Positions 11,392 through 22,830 of a stretch of 64,000 nucleotides of DNA are shown in pieces. The stretch comes from Diorhabda sublineata (Eukaryota; Arthropoda; Insecta; Coleoptera; Chrysomelidae): positions 1,075,209-1,139,208 of the forward strand of contig NC_079476.1 in the NCBI RefSeq assembly GCF_026230105.1. Direction: 5' to 3'. The position numbers were made by a program, and so were the translations under genes. The number at the start of each line of letters is the position of its first letter. Positions within the stretch are counted from its first letter, which is position 1. The notes under the pieces are model-generated. The model did no database searches and was not told the DNA's origin. It saw nothing but the letters and a program-made list of their open reading frames with translations.

Positions 11392-12225
11392 TTAATAGTG
11401 AACGTTCTGAGTGAATTTGGTCACCGTTATTTGATACAATACTTTTATTTTCCTAAGCCTAATCGATATGAAAATTGAACTAGATTCTACTCTGTTTGAG
11501 ACTGCTTCCTTGTTATCAACAGTAAAATATTGGATAGCAGAGTTTAAACAAGAGACCTGCGTAGTGGTCGACCAAATGAGGTGACGACTCCAGAAATGTT
11601 GAGGAAAAACTAAAAGAGGTACTGGACGATCGTCGACTGGAAGTGCGCGAGGTAGCAGTAATTTCAAAAAGTGTGTTACATCGCATATTAATTGAATTTT
11701 TAGATATGAGTAAGTTGTGCGCAAGATTGATGCCGCGTTTGCTAAAATTAGATTTTGATCGAGTGTTTGACAATGTGTCACAGAAATAAAACCAAATTTC
11801 TGTGCCGTTCCATAACCATGGATAAAACGTGGGTTCATTACTTCGCAAGGTCCTATTGTCGGTTTTTTGGGATCTTGTTAGGATAACTTTAGTTGACTGT
11901 AATCAAAAAGGAAAAACTATTTACGAATAGTATTTTAAGAATTTATTGCAAAATTTGTACGAAGAAATCAAACAAAAACGGCCGCATTTAATAGCCAAAA
12001 TTAATTAATTTAAATTTTTATTGCTACCTCATTCAACTGATTTTCTAGATTTGAACCCCTCGGATTATTTTCTGTTCCCAGACTTGGAAAAACTGTCAAA
12101 AATTTTCCAACAATAAAGAAATGCTGACAGTAGTGATGATTCTTATTACAAAAAAGGTATATAACTAATGAAACCAAAATTTCTGTGTTTTCTATGTTGG
12201 GCTATGTACTTCTGAGCCCTTGTGT
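11392..12225 (+). pseudogene. mariner transposase fossil
   Basis: A second mariner, whose leader (about 11405-11510) is clearly similar to that of the element at 4121. The plus strand then gives WIAEFK, a VRPN/VTTPEML-like stretch, the conserved LDDRRLEVREVAVISKS-type region near 11617-11670, an LCARLMPRLLKLD block near 11715-11760, and a late block resembling PSDYFLFPDL near 12050-12090. Many frameshifts are present. The right edge resembles the other copy (CTATGTACTTCTGAGCCC near 12204-12221), but the left terminus is not evident. Long open frames on the opposite strand are shadows of this gene. Confidence 0.75.
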
Positions 12226-13414
12226 GCTCACTGAGGTCAGTATATGGTAAGCTTATGGTCCATTTAAATTTAATAACACAAATTTTTATTGGCTGCTAAG
12301 CAGAGTACTACCAATATTCCATTTGAGGCATCCCGAGCTAGAACTATACGTTTTCCAGTGTAAACATTTTGGAATAAAAGTATAAATACACTAAATATAT
12401 CTCAATTTAGGTATAAATTCGGAAATTTGTGAATAAAACACAAAAAAATGGAATAATTGAAACACTAATATTAAAAACGTATTGATTCAAGTGATTTGAT
12501 CGGTATTGAGAGATCATTGGCATCTGATTGGTGTTTACAATCACTTTGATTTGATTTTAGTGAATTTTTTCGTGAAATTTTCATACTTAAAGGAAAAATT
12601 TGTCCTAAGAATCTCTTAAATTTTTTTTTAAATATATTACTCCCATTGTACGTTTCATGATATTGTTGTTGGGTTTTTCGAAAAAGTGATGATCATTAGA
12701 ACCTAGTAAGATGGTATTCAGTAAAAATTATTCTCAACTTATGCCAATTTGATATTCAGTTTCCAATCTGAATTAATTCAACAAGACCATTAATAATAGA
12801 AATGAACAGTATGATAATAAATGACTGTTTTCCTCATATATATATCTACAGATAACTTGACTAAAACGAATATTTCATCGTTTTCATTAATCCATCAAAA
12901 AAATGTGGAATTTTTTGTCAATAAAGACTTCCTCACAGTCATTTATACTTATCTCTATTACTTTAATTTTGAATTGAAACCATTACTGTTATTTTCAAAC
13001 AACATAAACATTATTGTTACCTTATCTAGCATCGTTATGTTCAAGATTAACATAATTATACCACCCTTCATCTGACGTTAATCACTTTTATAACTCACGT
13101 AATTTCAGTCCCATAATTATAATTAGAAGATCGTACCTCCCAGCATTTCGTTTCGTAGAAAACGAACATCTCAGAATATTAAGTGATATGTCAAGTTTAA
13201 TATGTGAACATCGCTAGGGATTTCGACAATTAGTATCAGCAGACCGTATTTCACCTTTCTCTTTATTTTCATTCATCGAACTATCGACGAATACAACATT
13301 TCAATCGTCATTTCAGAAACGTCTGTTTGTAGGAGCCTAGGATGACGATTAACAATCAAATTTTGTTTTGGTTCGAAGTTAGATCATAATCTAACTTAAT
13401 ATTACCAAGTCAAG
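12226..13414. other. AT-rich stretch, nothing recognised
   Basis: No gene, RNA or repeat was recognised. An 84-codon frame at 12821-13075 is dominated by Ile, Asn and Phe, as expected from base composition. Confidence 0.5.
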
Positions 13415-13875
13415 TCATGGATGTCCAGAAAGCTTTCGATCAGGTCTGATTAGGAAGCTTTCGACTATCCGTTTGCCACCTTTTACAATAAAATTGATAT
13501 ATTCATATCTTTCCGACCGCTTCATTAGAGTCAAAGTTGGTTATTGCTTATTCGAACGTTTCACTCCTCTTACTGGCTCCATTTTAGCCCCATTTCTATA
13601 TATTATCTATACGTATGCCACCTCAGTCCCTCTTGGCCCCGCAGTAAAGGTTCAAACTCATTGCTCCCACCTAAAACATGCGTTTCCTCAATATTTAATA
13701 TCAAGTTTAATTGTTGATTGGGACTTTAATGAAGTAGTCACTTACTGTTCAAGTTTTGCTCGCAAAAAAATTCTAGACATCAAAATTGTGATAAATATTA
13801 TACCCTCCAACATTGTATGGATAGAAATGAGGAAAGTTCAATTTGAATGCAACGTAAATTATCAAACCAATTAAA
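13415..13875 (+). pseudogene. jockey-like reverse transcriptase fragment
   Basis: MDVQKAFDQV at about 13418-13448 is the conserved 'fDisKAFDkVWH' block of jockey-type reverse transcriptases. A frameshift leads into the frame at 13473-13874 with PPFTIKLIYSYLSDRFIRVK, RFTPLTG and GSILAPFLYIIYT, matching the 'lixSYLxxRxFxVr' and 'GVPQGSxLgPxLYxiYt' blocks. The VPQ part is deleted, since LTG joins directly to SILAP. The YADD catalytic box is not recognisable downstream, so this is an eroded fragment of roughly one third of the reverse transcriptase. Confidence 0.75.
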
Positions 13876-14714
13876 AATTTCTTTATCTACGTCGTTCAAT
13901 TCAGAAGTTTCTTAGAATTCCCATTTTATGGTGGTCTCGCTGTACTGAAAATGGTGGTGACGCATATTATGGTCACCATATATATAAAAATATAATTTTA
14001 CCGTCCCGATGTTAGTTTTTTCGTGAGATCATGGTATTCGAATTAAATATTTATTCACTACTTCCAGTTTTTCATTACGTTCCATAAGTTTTGTTTTTGG
14101 AATACAGTTCACCTACACTAAAGAAATTAAACCCATATATTTCATAAAATTCCCATTTTATAAGGATATACTTCTTAGAAACTTTCATAAATCAAAATTG
14201 ATGTGATTTGAGTTGAATTTACAACGAATGAATGGAAGGTCTCATGAATGCTGAAATGAGGAAATTCTCATGGTATGTTTATAGAAATTGATCTATACTT
14301 TCAGCAATTTCTCCTAGCAAATTACTATTTTTCTCTTGGTATTATTCAGTGGAAATCTCAATTAATGACTGCATTTGAATAGCTACACGAATCAACCAAA
14401 ACCGTGAAGCAGTTTTGACATTCTCACAAATTCGAAAAATAATTATTCAAGTGATATTTTCGCCCATAATTTGATCTAAACAAGTAGTTCACTATCAACT
14501 TTCTATCGAGGGGTTAACAGCTGAGTTATTTTGAAATTCTTCAAAAGTGATTATCAACGTTTTGTGTTTTCTAATCAACTACTACTTTGAAAAGGAATTT
14601 TTCTCTAGCTGTCTAAAAAAGCTATCAATCAAAGAGATTTTTTCCTATTTAATAAATGCAGTAATGATTCTGTTCCCAATTTAATAATAAATTTTATGAG
14701 GCTCCGGTTTTTTT

Positions 14715-15170
14715 TATTTCGATGTCGAATCGAAGGTTTCGATTGTGCAGATCATGAAAATCTGATTAACAAACTAGAGTATTGATGGCATCCGAGGTGT
14801 TCCCGACAAATGATTTGTATCTCACCTTGAATTTCAAAAACAATTGGTACGAGCTAGTGGTGAAGTTTCAATACTAGTTGGTAGTGGTGTACCACAAAGT
14901 TCATTTTTGGGTCCATGGTATTCATTGAAGATGTTTGTTCCAAACTCACGAATTAATAGTAAATTCACTTTATTACAAGTTTTACTTTTTACCATAGGTA
15001 AAGATGTCATTACTATAAAATCTTGGTCCAACGCGAACGGCATCTGTGTAAATACTGACAAAACTTCAGTTTCATCTACAAACTTCCACGTTAGAATCAA
15101 CAAATTAACACTTTTGTCAAATTTTCGACCTCTAAAGACGATAATTTCATTACCAGCGCATCAATTGTGA
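14715..15170 (+). pseudogene. non-LTR reverse transcriptase fragment
   Basis: Across two frames the plus strand reads FDCADHENLINKLEY near 14733-14780 (the 'SKAFDxVdHxiLixKLxyYGI' block), then QLVRASGEVSILVGSGVPQS near 14840-14900 and FLGPW (the 'GVPQGSxLGP' block). The frame at 14844-15170 continues with KDVITIKSWSNANGICVNTDKTS, corresponding to the 'WCxxNxLxlNxxKT' block after the catalytic box. The FADD box itself is damaged (LLQVLLFTIG at its expected place). The fragment belongs to a jockey/CR1-related family distinct from the copy at 13.4 kb. Confidence 0.65.
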
Positions 15171-15279
15171 TTATTCGGTGTGAGTATCACCAACGGTTTC
15201 TACTTAGTCGATCTTCCTAGATTAGACCCCACGATATGAATATAAGAGAACTGGAAAGCTGGAATCAGTACGGTACAGA

Positions 15280-15515
15280 GTGTGCAATGAATTTCTGCAC
15301 TTTAGTACTAGGTCCAACGTAGAAACAGCACGAGGAAAGGCTTCTAGATATAGAAGAGATATTCAATGGCCTTCCCACAGCCTAGACCTATCTCCTACTG
15401 ATTTCTTCATAGCAGGTTTCCTTGTAAGGAAAATCGAAGTGAATAAATCAGATATTAAATTGAAAATGAGCGATTATCAAGAATATAATATGGAGTCGAA
15501 GCATGGACTTTAAAA
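15280..15515 (+). pseudogene. DDE transposase C-terminal fragment (DUF4817-associated Tc1/mariner type)
   Basis: The open frame holds RRDIQWPSHSLDLSPTDFFI, which matches the 'RRGPIeWPaRSPDLTPLDFFLWG' signature of insect IS630/Tc1-mariner-superfamily transposases whose N-terminus carries a DUF4817 helix-turn-helix. The next segment, VRKIEVNKSDIKLKM, corresponds to 'LKxxVYxxxPxxLeeLk'. The third catalytic Asp is present (SLDLSP). The upstream catalytic domain is missing, and no terminal repeats were found. Related copies lie at 20.8, 22.3, 27.4, 42.1, 45.6 and 47.1 kb. Confidence 0.7.
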
Positions 15516-18500
15516 ATATCTACAACCGCTTAGAGGCTTTTGAAATTTGGTTATAAAGACGTAAGCTCAAGATACTGTTGATAGCTATGCAAACAAACGA
15601 TGCAGTCCTTAACAGAGTTTATTTGTGACATAAGATGGTACTGGTAGCCTCAATATCTTCCAGTTGATTATGATGGTTAAAGTGGAATTGGAATTGAACA
15701 ATCCTCTTGGTTGAAGATTATTAGAGAATGGACTGGGATAATAGCAGCAGGACAGTTATTTAGACTCAAGGTAGAGAGTGTTTTGTCAAGCTGATCTCCA
15801 ACGTCTGATACGGAACGCTAAGAAGAAGAAGTTATGTAAGAATCTCTAGAATCCAAGCGCCAAGTTTCAGAAATGCAAGCGTGGAAATGGAGGTTACTTG
15901 GGAAATATTATTATTAGAAAAAAATTGATTGTGAATCAACATTCGTTTGAATATGATTTTGGGAATTTTTAAAGCGACTGTATAGGTATGAAAAGATGGA
16001 GTGTGATGAAATCTACAGCATATGTCGAGGGGAAGAAAAAATTATCATTCGAATCTCAAAAATTTTTCCTATTTTAAATATTCTAAGCTTATTAGGTTTC
16101 AAATATACTGAATCTGATAGAGTATAGAATTCTCTTGAAAACCCTCAGACGAATTTTTCTCGCAATTTTAACGAAGCGATTTCATTCGTATCAACCAAAA
16201 AAAAAAAATTAATTGCTCTTAAAATATGCATTTGAGCCGTGCCATTTTGAAGACGGTCGTGATTAAATCATTTAGATATAACTTATTTTAACGAGGTGCC
16301 TAGTCGGATTAAAATTAATAGAACATGCGGGTAGCTAAACGACCTGAAAATGTGCTTTTATTCCACTTTATCAATTACACGCTAAAACAGGTTATACAAC
16401 GGGGATTTTCAGTTCGAAGTTTCTTTATTACATAATTCGGCGGTGTTCTCCATGGAATAATTCACTCGCATTTTATACTATAATTGGACTTGAATTCAAT
16501 TCGTTTATGTAGAAAAAAGTGAATATTGGAAAACCAAAGTAACTAAGACACAATAATTTGAGTTATTCCCAATGATATTTCGATACAAAACTATGGAATT
16601 CAACAAGTGTTGTAGGAAATTCATCGCCCTTCATCCGCATATTGAATGTGTACCGTAATTTATTGATACTGATACAAAAGTCGATAAACTGAATGTTGAT
16701 TGAAGTGAATAATTTTTAGACATCATGAATGGTTAGTGTAGCAGCTTTGTCTGAGAAAAGTTGATCTAACTATAAAAACACGGAGTTTGTGATTTTATTT
16801 TGAGGAAAATCAAAATTTTCAATATTAGTTGGTATATCTTCTACAAATTTGTAACCATGATCAACAGAAAAAAAGCGAAATGGAAACAAAGACTTTGTGA
16901 AACATTGCGATTTACGGAATGAGATGATTCCGGAGAACTCCTACACCCTTTTAAATCTCGGTGTTAAACCAGTTACGAAGCAAAGCACCATAGGATCACT
17001 AAGGAACGAAAGAATGAGGAATTTATATGGTTTTTCGACAAACTTTGGGTATCCGATTGCATCTGATGCAAGCTTTTTATCATGGTATGCTCCACCTACT
17101 CCGGACAGTGTCTAAAAGAAAATAAACACTTTAGTGGCCAGTATAATGATGAAAAATACGTTCAAGCCAACAGTTTTTACTTGCCTTTCAAGATTGGGAA
17201 CCTACGTATTTTATGCTAGTATTACTCAATGACAGTTTCGCCACTCCTACTGTAATGTGAATACTCAGCGCTTCCAGTAGCAGTTGCCCCAGATAATCGG
17301 TTGGCTTTCACGACTGTTATTAAGATGTGAATCCTCAACACCCTTACTGGCAGTTTTCTTAGCCTACGAAACCTGAAGATCAGCGGCTAAGAATAGCAAT
17401 GCCATAAATATGCTAAACACAAACTCACCTCGGATTTCAACCTGAGCGGTCCGGTGTGGTCTTCGGTGGTTGTCTTACTGATCTATCTCCCATAATATAG
17501 TAAGTTTCGACAAAATGGAGCAGAAATCTTGGTAAAAACGGACTTGGTAAAATTTTGGACACTTACTATACTTGGTCATGTCTTTGCTGTAGAATGCATT
17601 GTGGATGGGCTACTGGTTCTTCGAAAACTGTCAAATATTAAAGCGGCTACCGGTATTTTCTTAATACTTACAACGGTTTTCCTTGATTGGTTTGTTACTA
17701 AGATGACAATCATCTCTTCTTTGCTGCTCGCATTTCCCTTCCTCTAGTTGTGCGAAAGGTGGGATCGCCTTGGCTACTGTTTGGCAACGCTGTATGTCGA
17801 GATATGTTTACGGTAAAACTATTTCTCGTTGACACTAACTATTGCAACAACTAAACTACTGACGAATGGGTATCAATTAACAGTTTATAAAATAGATCTG
17901 ATAACTACTTCGAGAATCAAATTTGGTGCATATAATTAATGAAGATCTCCAGCTAGAATTGGTCCTAAGACGAAACAGCGCGAAAAATACCACAAAATTA
18001 AACTTAAACAAAATTTTGAAGTGATTTTATTGATAATTTGAGGAGTTGAAAATAGTACTTGGTCAGACTGATAAAAAAGTCGAATCATCACATCCATTTG
18101 CATTCAAAAGTTCATGATTCTCATCGGTGACAAGCTGAATATTATACCTTTCGTAAAAAAAATATCAATTATACAAAACAACTGGAGAGGTAGCCGTAAA
18201 CCAACAACTTAAGGTTGTTAAAAAATATTATCAAACAGAAAAGGCTTTCCATTCACAACCACTTCGAAACATCGTATACGACAAGATGTTTTTCAAGAGC
18301 AGCTTTTCACTGATCAACCAAAAAGCTGAGATCTTGAACTTACTTTCTTTCTTGCCCTTCTAAATCATTATTTGACATACTAAAAAATCTGTCACTATTA
18401 TAAATGTGGAATAAAATGAATTAGCTTGAGCAAACAATACAAATATTTGTCTTCGAATGAACGGAACTCCATATTTCAAATTATGAAGCCGATTAGAAGT

Positions 18501-19788
18501 TTGTGTTGGTGCTAGTAGGAGCCGTGTTCTAAGGAACTGAGGAAAAACTATTCTTTAATGATTTTTTAGAGGGCAGTTCAGTTCCTAGTTTTTTTATGAT
18601 TTGAGTTATTGGAGCGAAAAATTTTCACTCCCAAGAAAGCAATAGGAAAGCTGATAAGTACCTTGGTGCGTTACAAAATAAATACAAATTATTTTGAAAG
18701 TATGCCGCTAATCATAGTGATGGAAAAGTGAAAAAATTGTTGTTAAGGAATCAAAATCTAGCTTCAAAATAAACGTCCAGTTTTCCATATATCTCGCCGA
18801 TCATAACTTTATTGCCTAACGTGAAGGTAAAGCTCACAGTTTTTTCTAGAAGATTCTATTCTAAGCTTTTCCGGGCACCTTCGCCAAAATTTCATCATTC
18901 CACAATATAAGAGCAGCTTAGAGATCTTCAGATGTATAAGAACAAACAAAAGTATATGTGAAATATTCAATAATTTGCTATAAAAAGATTCTGGAAGGAT
19001 TAAATGATTGGCAGAGAGTACAAAACCGAGCAGAACATTTAATTTAATCAATAAATTACATTTGCGGATATTAGTTTTGTGATGCAAAATGCTTCATTAT
19101 TTACCCCATAGATATTTAATTTAATTCGGTGTCAAATGGAAGCGGGTCAACCCATGGAATTATTTAACTCCTGTTATACGTCATCATTTGGTGACGTGTG
19201 GTCTTTGTGGATGCTATTAATAATTAATGGGAAAATTATGTCGTTGCTCGGTGCTCGGTTTAAATACAGGGATGTCGTTGTTTCAAGCGAAAATTATGAC
19301 CAAGTCTTTGGAAATTTCAGAAATTTTAGTTGATATAAGGATGCAAGTGTTTTATTGGGTAAAGCAGTTTGAAGAGGAGCGTGGAATTACCTCAAAAGGA
19401 GCTCTCGAATAAACGCAAATGTCCGCTACTAACTGTTTATTTGCTTAGTTAAATATTAAGGAAGGTCATAAGATATACAACGGAAATTTGAACATGCGAA
19501 AGTTCTACTCAAAAATATTAACAAAATCTGTTGAGTGTTATTTGTTTTTGGGCAGCTGAAGATACATAATTTAAATTCGACAATCTTACACCACGACATC
19601 GAATAAGTAAGTTAAGTTTCAAAAACAAAATTGATAAATAAAGTAAAATGAAATATGATATAATATACGATAATTATACTGTCTACATAGGATGTCTACA
19701 AATGTAGGCTGATAATATAATAGAATGTTTTCAAACACCTGAACGCAAATAATGAGGAAACTGTCTTATCAGTACGTTTGATATGACT
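15516..19788. other. 4-kb stretch without recognised genes
   Basis: No convincing gene. Frames at 16897-17115 (72 codons, ordinary amino-acid mix) and 17529-17747 (72 codons, three hydrophobic stretches suggesting a membrane protein) match no family known to me. A weak imperfect duplication lies at about 17230-17370: two copies of a segment with TGTGAAT-CTCA-C and a TGGCAGTTT-like end, about 88 bp apart. Frames around 19136-19412 include VFYWVKQFEEERG, faintly like a mariner helix-turn-helix linker, but are too degraded to call. Confidence 0.4.
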
Positions 19789-20073
19789 TCACATCTCTTC
19801 GTTGAAGGTACGACCTCGTGGCTTCGGCTTCAGTATGGATTGTGGTAGTTCTTTTGGTTCGCCCTGTAGCTTTTTCGAACTTTCTGATTTGCTAAAATCT
19901 TTTCCGTACAAATATAACAAAATAAAATTGTCGAAATGAAAAATATGAATTCTCTTATTTCTAAATGATTTTGATGAACTTCTGTGGATAGAAATGTTGA
20001 AACTGGGGTCGCAGCTTGGTTGAATCGTCTGTGGGTTCTTTGAAATTACAATCGTTATTTCCCAAGTAAACAT
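19789..20073 (-). other. exon-like open frame, hydrophilic C-terminus
   Basis: A minus-strand frame of 94 codons whose last 34 residues look protein-like, with a basic, proline-containing tail ending QSILKPKPRGRTFNEEM and then a TGA stop. A CAG/TTTTAG-type acceptor (GATTTTAG) precedes the KSESSKKLQGEP segment, so a 3' terminal exon of about 100 bp is possible. I recognise no family. It may be chance; the case rests on composition that is unusual for this AT-rich window. Confidence 0.25.
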
Positions 20074-20400
20074 AATATTGACTTCAATTATTTCTAGTGC
20101 ATATAAATAATTGAAAATTTCCTTTAATTCTGTTGGTTAAATTAATTCTATGTTAAAAATTTCTTGATTACTAAATTTCGTTCGTAAATATCGTTTGAGA
20201 AGTTTTCCTGAAATGTATTTTATTACTGTACCGCAGCTATGTACTAAACTTCTTCCAATTTCTCTATTTGGTCAAGCATAAGTCGAGATAAATGTTTGCA
20301 GAAGTTATTGTTAAATCGTCAAGTCTACTAGTTAAATATATCTTGATAATTATCTTTATATTTTGCTAATCCTAAACAATCTAATATATAGCCTGGTTGT

Positions 20401-20589
20401 TTAATTGTTTGAAATTGAAGTGCCTGGCTGGTTATCTTCATTGATAATAGGAGGATAAACTGGAGGATCATCTGCGAGAATTTTCCTCGTCTCGAATTCT
20501 CTGGAGGAACTTGAGTCTTTTTGGATAAACGTCTTCTTCTCTGAGGGAATAATCGAGCTAGAGTCAGCTTCTTTACCACCGTCATTTTC
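20401..20589 (-). other. second exon-like open frame, Ser/Pro/Glu-rich
   Basis: A minus-strand frame of 63 codons ending in TAA (20403-20401), low-complexity and acidic: it includes KEADSSSIIPSEKK, DSSSSREFETRKILAD and DPPVYPPIINEDNQPGTS. This resembles a disordered tail of a real protein more than random AT-rich translation does. An alternative frame over the same bases is also open for 89 codons. No family recognised. It lies 330 bp upstream, in minus-strand terms, of the other exon-like frame and could belong to the same unit. Confidence 0.25.
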
Positions 20590-20796
20590 TCAAGCACCTT
20601 AATGTGGGAACTGTTCTGTCAGCACATTCAATAATATAATTTTATAATTATGTTAAGCATTCCTCATTAATTGTGAAAGAGTTTTTATCAGAAAAAGGAA
20701 TACAGCAATTCCGAAGGCATTTTATAAGTCCTGATCTTGCCTTTGGATATTTCTATTGCCAAAACGAGATCACAGCTCAAAAGAACTCAAGGGCTC

Positions 20797-21158
20797 AAGT
20801 AAATCGGCATAATTGTAGATACTTGTCACGTAACAATCCCCGTTAGATGCGTGAATCCCACACCCAATATCCCGAGAAACTGAATGTACTGGCTGGAATA
20901 ATAGGCGACAAAATAATTGATCCCTCTTTAATTGATGGTAACTTGAATGGATATTTCCAAATCCAAGTGAGTATTTTCAGTCACTTTATAAAAAAAACTT
21001 ACAACAAGATGAAAAAGAGATTGAAAGATCTGACAACAATGTAAATACCACCATAATACCAGCCGCATCACAAGATCCTTGCGCACAGAAATTCATAAAA
21101 ATCGTACAACGTGTTTTCGAGATAATAGAGGCGTTCCATGTTTAAAACTCACTCTGTA
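20797..21158 (+). mobile_element. DUF4817-type DDE transposon fragment with right terminal repeat
   Basis: The plus-strand frame from about 20797 encodes NRHNCRYLSRNNP, one in-frame stop, then RESHTQYPEKLNVLAGIIGD and LIDGNLNGYFQ. These are the mid-catalytic blocks ('vNxqNcRyWsxxNPh' and 'kvnVWAGIiGdxiiGPffidGnLNg') of insect Tc1/mariner-superfamily transposases with a DUF4817 N-terminus. At about 21010 the coding part is joined abruptly to a terminal repeat containing GATCTGACAACAATGTAAAT and ending AACTCACTCTGTA at 21158. The same terminal repeat is found at 42.1-42.9 kb. Left end and N-terminus are absent. Confidence 0.75.
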
Positions 21159-21444
21159 CATTATCAAATACCACCTAATTAATCAGTTTCAAAATTCACT
21201 ATTCACTAAATCATTTTATAGCAAATACTAATTTAATTAATGAATCTAATATGAGATATACAAGCATTATAATATGAAAAATGATGATTATATATACAAT
21301 TTTAAACTATAATGTATGATAATATTTTATATTCGACGAGGAGGTTGATAATAAACTATCCCTTACAAAATTGTCGCTACAATCGGTGTGAAAATCCTCG
21401 TATCAATTCCAAATGAAATCGTAATATAATTGATTTAGTGTCGG

Positions 21445-21620
21445 TATTCATAAATTTTCACGGGCCACCAGACGCCCCCAAAAGTCTGGGGAAAGTAAAA
21501 TTGTCGCGAAATAACCGTCAACCCAGTGGGGATTTATGAATGACTAATGTTGGTAGCTGTCTAAGCCAGAAAGCGGTCGACCAACCCGCTCTCGCTCTAA
21601 CTCTCTCTCTTTCAACCAAT
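21445..21620. other. GC-richer island with nested inverted repeats and CT tract
   Basis: Arms TATTCATAAATTTTCACGGG (21445-21464) and CAGTGGGGATTTATGAATG (21524-21542) form an imperfect inverted repeat around about 60 bp. Inside it, CCAGAC (21468-21473) pairs with GTCTGG (21484-21489). A CT-rich tract, CTCTCGCTCTAACTCTCTCT, follows at about 21590-21610. It could be a tiny MITE or a conserved non-coding element with GAGA-factor-like sites; I cannot tell which. Confidence 0.35.
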
Positions 21621-22239
21621 ATCGCTTTAAGTAGAATGAGTGATGGAGTTCACAAACTGCTTTTAAATCAAATTTTGGCCGGGATTAAGGAGTTATGGGT
21701 GAATATTTCCGGGTAGCACCTGCCTTCGAGATATCGCTTTTCAATTTACCTAATATATATGTGAAGGTGTCTCTATGAATAGAGCATCGTAATTCAGTGA
21801 CGGGAAAACAATATCGATAATAAATAAAATTTTATAAACAAACAAGATATTCTTTTCATAGATTTATTTCTGTGTTCAGATTAATGATTAAAAATAGAGA
21901 AATAATTTTGACTTAATACGAAATGTGTCTATGTATTCAATAATAAGGAAAATATTCAAAATTTGACTGATCATCTGCAGTATTTTCATAGTAAAATCAA
22001 AGTGGAATCGTTGCGTGTTTTTTTTCTACAAGAATCTCTACCAAAGTATTTTCTACATTGGTTTCTGAAGACAAGGCGTTATGTATCTATTCCAGTTTTT
22101 CCTCTACCTTACAGAATCTGCTTCTGTTATTACCTTGGAAAAAAACAGTGGAAATGTCTGGCAAATATTTTTATTAATGCATCTAAATGTTCTTAATTTC
22201 AGTTCTCTTTTGTTTTAAAATTAGTTTTTTGATAATATG

Positions 22240-22830
22240 ATAGAAGGCAGGAGTTCTGTGATTATGAAGTACAGACTAAATGCAGATTTGCAGTTGATAA
22301 ACAAAATTTTTTTGATAACGCGACATTTCATTCAAACGGAACTGTTAACAAACAAAACTGTAGATTTTAGAGCAAAGAAACACGTTTGGACTGGTATCAT
22401 GAACAATAAAATTACTGGCACAGTTTGTGGTAAGGTATATCTAAATTTTTCTATTAATTTAGTGTCTACATTACAAATTATATCCATTTACTACCAACAA
22501 GATGGAACTCCACCGTATTTTGCACGTACAAGTAGAAATTATTTTAACGAAATTTTCTCAATAGGTGGATTGGAAAACGTGGAACGATCGAATGACCAGC
22601 TAGATCCCCCGATTTGACTCCTCTCGGTTACTTCTGTGGAAGTTAATTAAAATCTGGAGTATATTTTAGTAGACCAGACAATTTAAAAGTGAATATTAGG
22701 GAAGAAATTAACAAAATAACTGTCAGGTCATACAAAATGTTGTACTGGAATTCCAAAATCCACTCGGTTATTATCAAAAAGTGAATGGTGGTTATTTTGA
22801 ACATTCAATTCAATTGGAAAGTACATTTGA
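22240..22830 (+). pseudogene. DUF4817-type DDE transposase, C-terminal half
   Basis: The plus strand encodes HVWTGIMNNKITGTVCGKVY near 22381-22440 ('VWaGIiGdxi..GnxY'), IYYQQDGTPPYFARTSRNYF near 22485-22545 (the 'WfQQDGAPpHfartVRxyL' block with the second catalytic Asp), a frame-shifted IGRR/RSPDLTPL-like segment near 22563-22625, FSRPDNLKVNIREEINKIT near 22665-22720, and NGGYFEHSIQ near 22785-22815, the family's usual C-terminus. Catalytic region and tail are recognisable, but several frameshifts exist. Terminal repeats were not identified. Confidence 0.8.

Noticed and set aside
11392..11848. Open frames of 148 and 110 codons on the minus strand
   Set aside because: They lie antisense to a clear plus-strand mariner transposase fossil; no protein motif is present in them.
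17230..17370. Imperfect 88-bp tandem duplication
   Set aside because: Similarity is patchy and confined to short words; I could not rule out chance.
17529..17747. Hydrophobic 72-codon frame as a membrane protein gene
   Set aside because: AT-rich DNA readily encodes hydrophobic stretches; no signal, splice or homology support.
19136..19412. Possible mariner N-terminus (WVKQFEEERG)
   Set aside because: Only one short linker-like motif; the following TPENI block and all catalytic blocks are missing.
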